Shown one piece after another: positions 7,773 through 13,982 of a stretch of DNA of 21,148 nucleotides (within the stretch, counting starts at the first letter, position 1; each line of letters begins with the position of its first letter). A program made the position numbers and the translations under genes. The DNA is from Thermaceae bacterium (GTDB lineage Bacteria > Deinococcota > Deinococci > Deinococcales > Marinithermaceae): assembly GCA_027023115.1 (NCBI GenBank), contig JALVWZ010000006.1, positions 1 through 21,148 on the forward strand, given 5' to 3'. The notes beneath the pieces were generated by a model that searched no databases, was not told the origin of the DNA, and saw only the letters and a program-made list of their open reading frames with translations.

Positions 7773-8738
7773 ATGCCCCGCCGCAGCAACTACGCCCTGG
7801 CCCTCTTCTTGCTGGCGCTGGCGCTTTGGATCAACGCCCCCGGCATAACCCAGTACCTGTACGGTTGGTGGGGCCGGGCGCACGTCGGCCGCCTGCCGGG
7901 GGCAAGGCCGCCACGAGCCGGTGAGCACATACTGGTTCTCTCACCCCACCCCGACGACGAAACGCTCTGTTGCGGCGGCTTCATCAACCGCGCCTTGAAC
8001 GCGGGCGCCGAGGTTTACATAGTTTGGATGACCAGCGGCGACGGCTTCGAGATGGACGAACTGGTGCTCAAGCATGGCCGCCGTCCGGGGCCCGATGACC
8101 TGCGCGCCCTCGGCGAAAAGCGAATGCGCGAGGCGCGGGCGGCGGCGGCAAAGTTGGGGGTGCCGCCCGACAACCTATTCTTCCTCGGCTACCCCGACCG
8201 CGGCCTGCGCCACTTGTTTCTCGAGAACTTCTACGTTCCCTACCGCTCTCCCTTTACCCGCTTGGACAAAGTAGCCTACCCCGGCGCGTTCGACCCCGGC
8301 GCTCCCTACACCGGTGAAAGCCTGGAACGAGACCTGGAGGCCATCTTTAGCCGCGTGCGGCCAACGCGCGTCTTGCTGCCCTCGCCCCGCGACGCCCACC
8401 CCGACCACCAGGCAACCTCGTACTTCGGGCAGCGGGTGGCGGGGCATTCGCGTCAAATGGGTACGCTGCGCTACTGGATCGTCCACGGCGGCCTGGAGTG
8501 GCCCCTACCCAAGGGCTATCACCCACAGCTGGCGCTCGAGCCTCCCCCGCGCGGCAAAGGCCTTGCCTGGCGGCGTTTTTCGCTCGAGGCCGAGGAGGAG
8601 GCCGGCAAACACGCCGCCATGCTGGCCCATAAAAGCCAGATGGCGGTCCTCTCCCGCTTCATGCTGGCCTTCGTGCGCACCAACGAGCTCTTTTCGCGCA
8701 CCCCCTTCCCGGCGGCCGGAACGTACCCGCTCCCCTGA
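7773..8738 (+). CDS. Membrane-anchored PIG-L/LmbE-family deacetylase
   Basis: Predicted zinc-dependent N-deacetylase acting on an N-acetylglucosamine-type substrate; in this family substrates include GlcNAc-inositol, bacillithiol precursors and envelope glycans. One N-terminal hydrophobic helix (residues about 7-25) should anchor it, with the catalytic domain probably outside. The metal-binding motif SPHPDDE is at 57-63 and the second motif SPRDAHPDHQAT at 204-215. Both are intact, so the enzyme is probably active. An insert near 145-180 (FYVPYRSPFTRLDKVAYPG) would shape the pocket. The true substrate cannot be told from sequence. A bacillithiol role is less likely because those enzymes are normally soluble. 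The gene stands alone: 56 nt separate it from plsC, which has its own -10 box, and it is divergent from the lipoproteins. Confidence 0.88.
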   Translation: MPRRSNYALALFLLALALWINAPGITQYLYGWWGRAHVGRLPGARPPRAGEHILVLSPHPDDETLCCGGFINRALNAGAEVYIVWMTSGDGFEMDELVLKHGRRPGPDDLRALGEKRMREARAAAAKLGVPPDNLFFLGYPDRGLRHLFLENFYVPYRSPFTRLDKVAYPGAFDPGAPYTGESLERDLEAIFSRVRPTRVLLPSPRDAHPDHQATSYFGQRVAGHSRQMGTLRYWIVHGGLEWPLPKGYHPQLALEPPPRGKGLAWRRFSLEAEEEAGKHAAMLAHKSQMAVLSRFMLAFVRTNELFSRTPFPAAGTYPLP

Positions 8739-8781
8739 GCGCATCTCGCAATGCTCCCAAACTTTTCAAATTGCGGTAAGG

Positions 8782-8787
8782 TATAAA
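8782..8787 (+). promoter_or_regulatory. -10 box of a leaderless promoter
   Basis: TATAAA followed by 7 nt and the ATG of the acyltransferase gene. The bases between show no Shine-Dalgarno sequence, so the transcript probably starts at or next to the ATG. The -35 side holds only a weak T-rich stretch (ACTTTTCAAA). Confidence 0.6.
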
Positions 8788-8794
8788 CATCGTC

Positions 8795-9430
8795 ATGGCG
8801 AAGAGGAGGGAGCGCAAAACCTGGTTGCAACGCCTGGGCCACTGGCTCCTGCGCCTCAGCGGCTGGAAGCCGGTCATGAACCTGCCCGACCGGCCCAAGT
8901 TCGTGGCCATTGGCTATCCGCACACCTCCAACTGGGACTTCTTCCCGGCCCTCTTTTGGGGTTGGGCCTCGGGTCTGCCCTTTAAGTGGGTTGGCAAAAA
9001 GGAGCTCTTTCCACCGCTCGTCGGCCGGGTGATGGTCTGGCTGGGCGGCATCCCGGTTGACCGCAAGAACAGCCGCGGCTTCGTTGGCCAGATGGCCGAC
9101 TACCTGAAAAGTCCCGGGGCCGGCGTGGTGGTGATCGCCCCCGACGGCACCCGCAAGCGGGCCCCCTACTGGCGCACCGGCTTTTATTACATGGCCCTCG
9201 AGGCGGGCGTGCCGATAGCCCTTGGCTACATCAATTACGAGACGCGCGAGGTGGGGGTGGGCGACTGGTTCCTGCCCAGCGGCGACCTCGAGGCCGACTT
9301 CGAACGGATCCGCGCTTTTTACGAGAAGAAAGGGCGCGGCCTCAACCCCCGCGCCCACTCGCCCATCGTTCCCAAGCCGCGCGGGGAGACGCATGTACCT
9401 GGCGTCACTAGCGGGGGGGTGAGAGAATGA
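8795..9430 (+). CDS. PlsC-like lysophospholipid acyltransferase
   Basis: Predicted membrane-associated acyltransferase that moves an acyl chain onto a lysophospholipid or glycerol phosphate derivative. The four family motifs are present in variant form: HTSNWD (43-48) as the H-x4-D catalytic motif, a middle block around FKWVGKKELF (63-72), GGIPVDR (84-90), and PDGTR (116-120) in place of the usual PEGTR, followed by a hydrophobic block VPIALGYINY (139-148). At 211 residues it is near the usual length. HTSNWD with GGIPVDRKNSRG is typical of a subgroup often annotated only as lysophospholipid acyltransferase, so the exact substrate is open. Its stop overlaps the next start (ATGA), so translation of the SDR gene is probably coupled to it. 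Confidence 0.87.
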   Translation: MAKRRERKTWLQRLGHWLLRLSGWKPVMNLPDRPKFVAIGYPHTSNWDFFPALFWGWASGLPFKWVGKKELFPPLVGRVMVWLGGIPVDRKNSRGFVGQMADYLKSPGAGVVVIAPDGTRKRAPYWRTGFYYMALEAGVPIALGYINYETREVGVGDWFLPSGDLEADFERIRAFYEKKGRGLNPRAHSPIVPKPRGETHVPGVTSGGVRE

Positions 9431-10149
9431 GCGATATGTCACGAGAAGACCTCCTGGGCTTGGCGGGGCGGGTGGTCATGATCACCGGCGCCGGCCGCGG
9501 TTTTGGGCGCAGCATCGCCCTCGCCTACGGCCGTAACCGCGCCACCGTAATCACCGTGGATCCCGACGTGGAGCTGGCCACCGCCGCCGCCTCGGCGGTC
9601 GAAGAGCTGGGCGGGACCGCCATCCCCATCCGCGGCGACATGTCGGTGGGCCTGGACGTAGCTACCACCTTCGAGAAGATAGAAGAGCTCTACGGCATGC
9701 TCGACGGCATCGTCCACGTAACCCACACCGTCAGTCAGACGCCCTTCGTGGAGCTACTCGAGAGCGAGTGGTACGAGCTCCTCAACTCCGACGTCAAGTC
9801 GAGCCTCTACACCCTGCAGCAGGGCCTGCGCTACCTGGCCGGCGGCGGCTTCGTGGTGGTGGTCATGCCCCCCGCCAACAACACCGAGCCGCACGTTGCC
9901 TCGGTGCGCGGCGCCATGCGCGGCCTCATCGAGGGCGCCAGCCACGTCTACCCGCAAACGGTGCGGGTAAACGGCATCATCCCCAGTCGTGAGGCCGCCG
10001 GCGAGGAGTACGACCAGCCGCTAGCGCGGGCGGTAGTGGCCCTGGGTTCGACCGTTTCCGAAGGTCTGCACGGCGAGGTGGTGCGGGTGGACCTGCCCGA
10101 GCCGCCCCAACCGCCCGACCTCTACGACGTACTCAGCGAGCTGCCCTGA
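9427..10149 (+). CDS. SDR-family protein lacking the catalytic Tyr and Lys
   Basis: Short-chain dehydrogenase/reductase fold of 240 residues. The Rossmann nucleotide-binding motif ITGAGRGFG (19-27) is intact, with an acidic residue after beta-2 (VDPD, 44-47) that favours NAD(H). Where SDR enzymes carry Y-x3-K the sequence reads H-VAS-V (156-160), in the block EPHVASVRGAMRGLIEGA. The catalytic Ser region (VVVVMPPANNTE) also has no Ser. The following block VRVNGIIPS (179-187) aligns well with the family, which supports the placement. It probably binds a nucleotide but is unlikely to use the standard catalytic mechanism. It overlaps plsC by 4 nt (ATGA) and precedes nrdR by 3 nt, so it belongs to a three-gene operon. 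The RBS is the purine-rich GGGGGGTGAGAGA. Confidence 0.85.
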   Translation: MSDMSREDLLGLAGRVVMITGAGRGFGRSIALAYGRNRATVITVDPDVELATAAASAVEELGGTAIPIRGDMSVGLDVATTFEKIEELYGMLDGIVHVTHTVSQTPFVELLESEWYELLNSDVKSSLYTLQQGLRYLAGGGFVVVVMPPANNTEPHVASVRGAMRGLIEGASHVYPQTVRVNGIIPSREAAGEEYDQPLARAVVALGSTVSEGLHGEVVRVDLPEPPQPPDLYDVLSELP

Positions 10150-10152
10150 GCC

Positions 10153-10605
10153 ATGAACTGCCCCTACTGCGGCGCCGAGGACACGCGAGTGGTAGACTCG
10201 CGCCCCTCCGACGGCGGCCTGGCCATCCGCCGCCGCCGCGAGTGCCCCGCCTGCGGCCGCCGCTTTACCACCTACGAACGCCCGCAGCTGGAGCCGCTGA
10301 TGGTTACCAAGCGCTCCGGGGCCCAAGAAGCCTTCAACCCCGACAAACTGCTGCGTGGCCTGCTGCTGGCCTGTGAGAAACGGCCGGTAAACCCCGAAGA
10401 GCTCAAGCGCTTCGCCTACCGCTTCGAAGACCAGATAGACGCCCCCGAGATCAGCACCGAGGAGATCGGCAAGCGGGCGATGGCCTTCCTGCGCGAGCTG
10501 GACGAGGTGGCCTACATCCGCTTCGCCAGCGTCTACCGCGAGTTCGACAGCGTAGACCGCTTTATCGAAGAGATCCGCCGCCTCGAGCGCGACGGCGAAA
10601 AGTAA
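10153..10605 (+). CDS. nrdR: Transcriptional repressor NrdR
   Basis: Nucleotide-sensing repressor of ribonucleotide reductase genes. The full length of 150 residues matches the family. The N-terminal zinc ribbon has four Cys: MNCPYC (C3, C6) and ECPACGRRFTTYER (C31, C34), with the basic stretch IRRRR before the second pair. The ATP-cone domain follows from about residue 49 (VTKRSGAQEAFNPDKLLRGL) to 139 (VAYIRFASVYREF, a NrdR hallmark). It begins 3 nt after the SDR stop, so it is co-transcribed with plsC and the SDR gene. No nrd genes or clear NrdR boxes were found in the window, so its targets lie elsewhere. The identification is very secure. Confidence 0.97.
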   Translation: MNCPYCGAEDTRVVDSRPSDGGLAIRRRRECPACGRRFTTYERPQLEPLMVTKRSGAQEAFNPDKLLRGLLLACEKRPVNPEELKRFAYRFEDQIDAPEISTEEIGKRAMAFLRELDEVAYIRFASVYREFDSVDRFIEEIRRLERDGEK

Positions 10606-10625
10606 CCCTCACGCACAATTCGCTA

Positions 10626-10637
10626 GGACAAATGTCC
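10626..10637 (+). promoter_or_regulatory. Inverted repeat upstream of norC, candidate operator
   Basis: GGACA-AA-TGTCC, a 5-bp-arm palindrome about 87 nt before the norC start. It lies in the 113-nt gap after nrdR. A 6-bp stem (TCCGCT/AGCGGA, 10659-10677) and a GATACT box (10676-10681) that could be a -10 lie downstream. Palindrome position and symmetry suit a dimeric regulator. The half-site is not the TTGAT of FNR/DNR, nor the palindrome seen before nirS. Confidence 0.45.
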
Positions 10638-10718
10638 CCCCACCTAGGTCATGGACGCTCCGCTTCCTCTCAGCGGATACTCAGACGGTACGTAGTGCCC
10701 CTATGAGAGGAGGTTGGT

Positions 10719-11384
10719 ATGGATTACAGCTGGATTCAGATAGCCGTCGCGGCCGTCTTTTTGACCGTCGTCGTCACCCTGGTGCTGAGCCGGGGCTACG
10801 GATGGTTCTCGGTGACGTTCTGGCGGAACGCCGCGGTGGTCAGCAGCCTGGTGATGCTCTTCGTTCTGCTCTGGCTCACCTTCGACACCACCGAAAAGGT
10901 GCGCCCCGGGGAGGGTCAGGTGCCCCCCTGGACGGTAATCAACTACCAGGTGGGCCTGGAGTGGAACGCCGCCAAGCGCCGCCAGGTGCCGGCCGTTGGC
11001 GAGAAGACCGGCTTCTTCGGCAAGGTCTACGGCTCTGAGGAGGCCTACGCCCTAATCAATAAGGGCAAGATGACCCTGCAAAGCCGCAACTGCATGGAGT
11101 GCCACCAGATCCTCGGCAACGGCGCTTACTTTGCCCCCGACCTGACCCGGGCCTGGCTCGACCCCTGGTGGGAAGAGCGGGTGATGAGCATGGTCGGCGC
11201 CGCCAGCCACGAAGAGGCGATGAAGACCTGGCTGCAACACCCGGACAAGTACCCGCAGGGTAGGCGGCGCATGCCCAACCTGCACTTCACCGATGAGGAG
11301 GCCGTCGCCCTGGTGGCCTTCCTGAAGTGGATGTCGGCCATCGACACCAACGGTTTCCCCCCGCGTTTCGGGGTGGTCAAGTAA
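10719..11384 (+). CDS. norC: Nitric oxide reductase subunit C (cytochrome c)
   Basis: Membrane-anchored cytochrome c subunit that feeds electrons to NorB. It has hydrophobic segments at about 6-24 and 38-55, then a periplasmic domain with the heme c motif CMECH (125-129) in the NorC-typical context NCMECHQILGNGAYFAPDL. Met185 (GRRRMPNLHFTDEE) is the likely sixth ligand. The C-terminal LVAFLKWMSAIDTNGFPP is family-like. At 221 residues it is longer than the ~150 of Pseudomonas NorC because of the additional N-terminal hydrophobic segment and the loop before CMECH. RBS GGAGG is 5 nt before the ATG. It starts the nor operon and norB follows after 12 nt. Confidence 0.93.
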   Translation: MDYSWIQIAVAAVFLTVVVTLVLSRGYGWFSVTFWRNAAVVSSLVMLFVLLWLTFDTTEKVRPGEGQVPPWTVINYQVGLEWNAAKRRQVPAVGEKTGFFGKVYGSEEAYALINKGKMTLQSRNCMECHQILGNGAYFAPDLTRAWLDPWWEERVMSMVGAASHEEAMKTWLQHPDKYPQGRRRMPNLHFTDEEAVALVAFLKWMSAIDTNGFPPRFGVVK

Positions 11385-11396
11385 GGGAGGGACGTC

Positions 11397-12824
11397 GTGA
11401 GCGTGTTCGCACTCCGTCAACCCAAGGAGCTCTACGAGTCGCAAAAGTTGGCCATCTGGTACTTCGTGGTGGCCGTCGCCCTCTTCGGCGCGCAGATCAT
11501 CTTCGGCCTGCTCCTGGCCTATCAGTACATCGACCCCAATTTCCTGTATCAAAAGCTTTCCTTCATGACCAACCGCACCCTCCACCTCAACGCCATGATC
11601 GTCTGGCTGCTGGTGGGGATGATGGGCGGCGTCTACTGGTTCTTGCCCATCGAAACCGGCCGCGAGGTGGTTGGCATCAAGCTGGCCAAGTTCATCTGGT
11701 GGGTGATAGTCGCCGGGGTGACGGCGGTCATCCTGGTCTACTTGCTGGTCCAAGTCGGGCCTGGTAACGCATTCACTCTCTGGTTCATCAACGAGGGGCG
11801 GGAGTACGTCGAGGCTCCCCGCTGGGCCGACTTCGCCATCGTCGCCTGGGTGGCCATATTCCTCTTCAACGTCATAGCCACCACCCTGGCGGCGCGCCGC
11901 ATAACCGGCATCCTCGGCGTCCTCATCTTCGACCTGGTGGCCCTGGGAGCCCTCTACACCGCCGGCATGCACTACACCGTCAACGTCACCATGGACCAGT
12001 ACCTCTGGTGGTGGGTAGTCCACCTGTGGGTGGAAGCCACCTGGGAGGTGCTCGTCGGGGTGGTGATGGGCTGGAGCCTGATGTACCTGCTCGGCACCCC
12101 GCGCAAGCTGATCGAGACCTGGCTCTTCTTGGAGGTCGCTCTGGTGTTTGGCACCGGCATTCTCGGCCTCGGGCACCACTACTTCTGGATCGGTACCCCC
12201 GAGTACTGGATCGGGCTGGGCGGCTTTTTCTCGGCGCTCGAGCCGCTACCGCTGGTGGCGATGGTGGTCCACGCGGTCTACGACGCCGGCGCCCACCGCC
12301 TCAACACCGTCAACCGGCCGGCCTTCTTCTGGGCCGTCACTCAGGCCTTCGGCAACTTCATCGGCGCCGGCGTTTGGGGCTTCATGCAGACTTTGCCGCA
12401 GATCAACATGTACTCCCACGGCACCCAGCTGGCGGCGGCGCACGGCCACTTCGCCTTCTTCGGCGCCTACGTGGGGACGGTGCTTACCCTGGTCTACATA
12501 GCCGTCCAGAACCTCGGCAAGCGGATCCAGATACCGCTCAACTCGCGCCTTTGGACCTGGGCCTATGGGCTATTGGTCTTCGGCATCATCGGCATCGTCG
12601 CCTCGTTCACCATCTCCGGCTTCGCTCAGACGATGATCGAGCGCGCCGAGCTGGGCAGCACCTGGAACGCCTTCATCCAGTCGTACACCCACCCCTGGTA
12701 CGCCAACACCCACTGGTGGCGGTTCTGGATGGGAATGCTCTTCCTGCTCGGTTACGTCCTGCTGGTTTGGGACCTGCTGACTATCGGCCGCAAGCGGGCC
12801 GCCGTGGAGGGTGCTCATGATTAG
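11397..12824 (+). CDS. norB: Nitric oxide reductase subunit B (catalytic)
   Basis: Twelve-helix heme-copper-type oxidase that reduces 2 NO to N2O in the cytoplasmic membrane. At 475 residues it is of cNorB length, without the N-terminal quinol-oxidase extension of qNor. Ligands visible by family alignment: H63 (NRTLHLNAMIVW) and H351 for low-spin heme b, H349 (AAAHGHFAFFGAY) for heme b3, and H209, H260, H261 (VVHLWVEATWEV and GLGHHYFW) for the FeB site. The acidic residue E213 in HLWVEATWEV and E282 in FSALEPLPLV are the glutamates typical of NOR. The start is GTG at 11397, behind GGGAGGG. Its last bases overlap the start of the next gene (ATG at 12817), so translation is coupled. Confidence 0.96.
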   Translation: MSVFALRQPKELYESQKLAIWYFVVAVALFGAQIIFGLLLAYQYIDPNFLYQKLSFMTNRTLHLNAMIVWLLVGMMGGVYWFLPIETGREVVGIKLAKFIWWVIVAGVTAVILVYLLVQVGPGNAFTLWFINEGREYVEAPRWADFAIVAWVAIFLFNVIATTLAARRITGILGVLIFDLVALGALYTAGMHYTVNVTMDQYLWWWVVHLWVEATWEVLVGVVMGWSLMYLLGTPRKLIETWLFLEVALVFGTGILGLGHHYFWIGTPEYWIGLGGFFSALEPLPLVAMVVHAVYDAGAHRLNTVNRPAFFWAVTQAFGNFIGAGVWGFMQTLPQINMYSHGTQLAAAHGHFAFFGAYVGTVLTLVYIAVQNLGKRIQIPLNSRLWTWAYGLLVFGIIGIVASFTISGFAQTMIERAELGSTWNAFIQSYTHPWYANTHWWRFWMGMLFLLGYVLLVWDLLTIGRKRAAVEGAHD

Positions 12825-13140
12825 CAACCACGAGATCGCCCAGATGGTGGGGGCAATCATCATCTACGGCTTCTTCTTCGTGCTCAGCGCCGGTCTTTAC
12901 GCAATGCTCTACGCCTCGGGCCGTCTCTTCGAAAAACCCTGGCTGGTAAAGCTCTCTTACGTTTTTGCCGCCGCCGAGGTCCTGGCGGCCGTCGGGATGG
13001 CGGCCACGGGCTACCTCGACCGCTTCTGGGTGAACCTGATCCTCTTTTCGGCCGCCACCTACCTCTTCATTCCCCAGGGGATGTGGTGGGTGGTGGTCAA
13101 CTTCCACCGCGCCTACGAGCCCGAAGGGCACGCCCACTAG
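12817..13140 (+). CDS. norH: NorH-like small membrane protein of the nor operon
   Basis: Protein of 107 residues with three predicted membrane helices (about 11-30, 44-62 and 67-88) and a His-rich end (EGHAH). I chose ATG at 12817 over the GTG at 12811 because GGAGG (12806-12810) sits 6 nt before it. It overlaps the norB stop by 8 nt. In Thermus thermophilus denitrifiers norC and norB are followed by a small membrane-protein gene called norH; this position and topology match, and that is the main reason for the name. The sequence itself has no cofactor motif. It may help assembly or stability of the NorCB complex; this is inferred. The next gene starts 9 nt after its stop. Confidence 0.68.
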   Translation: MISNHEIAQMVGAIIIYGFFFVLSAGLYAMLYASGRLFEKPWLVKLSYVFAAAEVLAAVGMAATGYLDRFWVNLILFSAATYLFIPQGMWWVVVNFHRAYEPEGHAH

Positions 13141-13149
13141 GAGGTGACC

Positions 13150-13884
13150 ATGGATATCGTTCGTGTTGAAGTATTTATGGACGACGCCGCCGAGCCGCTG
13201 GCCGTCGTTTCCAAGCCGCCGTTCGACGTCCGCCTCGACCCGGCCGCGCTGGGCGAGGGCGAGCACGTGATCACGGTCGTCACCCACTACGACGACGGCA
13301 GCAGCGACCACCACGAGTACGTGTTCGACGTCAGCCACGACGACCACGTCTTCGTCGGCCACATCAGTCAGGCGCCGTTGCGGGCGCCGGTGCAGGTCGA
13401 GTTGGTGGACCCGGTGGAGCGTGAGAACCCCACCCCGCCCAGCACCACCATCTACGCCGCCCTGCCGCTACTGCTCTTCCTGCTGGTGGTGGCCGTTTCC
13501 TGGTTCATCGCCGTGCGCGCCGAAAGCCCGGCCGCCGAGCAACCGGTAAACATGCGCAAGATGGCCCGCTCGGTGGCCGCCGCCGCGCCCAGCCCCGCCG
13601 GCGTCGCCGACGGCGCCGCTCTTTACGCCGCCAACTGCGCCGGCTGTCACGGCGCCAGCGGCGAGGGAGCGGCGGTCTTCCCGCCATTGGCAGGTAACGA
13701 GAAGCTGGCTGACGCTTCGTACGTAATCGGCACCGTGCTGAACGGTAAGCCGGGCACCGCCATGCCCGCCTTTGGCGGTCGTTTGTCGGACGAGCAGCTG
13801 GCGGCCCTCATCAGCTACGTGCGCACCAGTTGGGGCAACTCTTACGGGAAGATAACCGCCGCCGAGATAGCCAGCGCGCGTTAG
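13150..13884 (+). CDS. Membrane-anchored cytochrome c with N-terminal Ig-like domain
   Basis: A 244-residue protein with an unusual domain order. Residues 1-62 (VRVEVFMDDAAEPLAVV, then FDVRLDPAALGEGEHVITVV and DGSSDHHEYVFDV) show the pattern of bacterial Ig-like domains of the Big_7 type. One membrane helix lies at about 101-121. Then comes a class I monoheme cytochrome c domain with CAGCH (163-167) and Met205 (GTAMPAFGG) as likely axial ligand. There is no signal peptide before the Ig-like part. If the heme domain is outside, as cytochrome c maturation needs, the Ig-like part should face the cytoplasm. The start ATG at 13150 is preferred over the GTG at 13144, which lies inside the RBS AGGAGGTG. 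Fourth gene of the nor operon; a likely electron donor to NorC or NirS. Confidence 0.85.
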   Translation: MDIVRVEVFMDDAAEPLAVVSKPPFDVRLDPAALGEGEHVITVVTHYDDGSSDHHEYVFDVSHDDHVFVGHISQAPLRAPVQVELVDPVERENPTPPSTTIYAALPLLLFLLVVAVSWFIAVRAESPAAEQPVNMRKMARSVAAAAPSPAGVADGAALYAANCAGCHGASGEGAAVFPPLAGNEKLADASYVIGTVLNGKPGTAMPAFGGRLSDEQLAALISYVRTSWGNSYGKITAAEIASAR

Positions 13885-13891
13885 TGATTGG

Positions 13892-13939
13892 CGTTACAAT
13901 TGGAGTAACGTCTACACCTGCGTCATGCGTTGTTATATA
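13892..13939 (+). promoter_or_regulatory. nirS promoter with palindromic operator
   Basis: A perfect inverted repeat CGTTAC-N7-GTAACG (13892-13910) directly abuts a TCTACA -35-like hexamer (13911-13916). A 17-bp spacer then leads to TATATA (13934-13939). The start of transcription would be near 13946, which puts the palindrome centre at about -45, as at promoters with an activator beside RNA polymerase. The half-site is not the FNR/DNR-type TTGAT. Confidence 0.6.
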
Positions 13940-13952
13940 AATCAAGAAACGC

Positions 13953-13966
13953 GCCTCTATTGAGGC
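13953..13966 (+). other. Stem-loop in the nirS 5' leader
   Basis: GCCTC-TATT-GAGGC, a 5-bp stem with a 4-nt loop, starting a few bases after the predicted transcription start. It ends 4 nt before the GGAGG ribosome binding site (13971-13975). It could protect the 5' end or tune translation. Confidence 0.45.
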
Positions 13967-13982
13967 AAAAGGAGGTAGTTTG

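Noticed and set aside
8519..9442. 307-codon minus-strand open frame opposite plsC
   Set aside because: The plus-strand frame has conserved acyltransferase motifs and operon coupling; the minus frame crosses two genes and an intergenic promoter.
11052..12179. 375-codon open frame antisense to norC/norB
   Set aside because: It spans two well-supported genes on the other strand and is a Gly/His/Asp-rich shadow.
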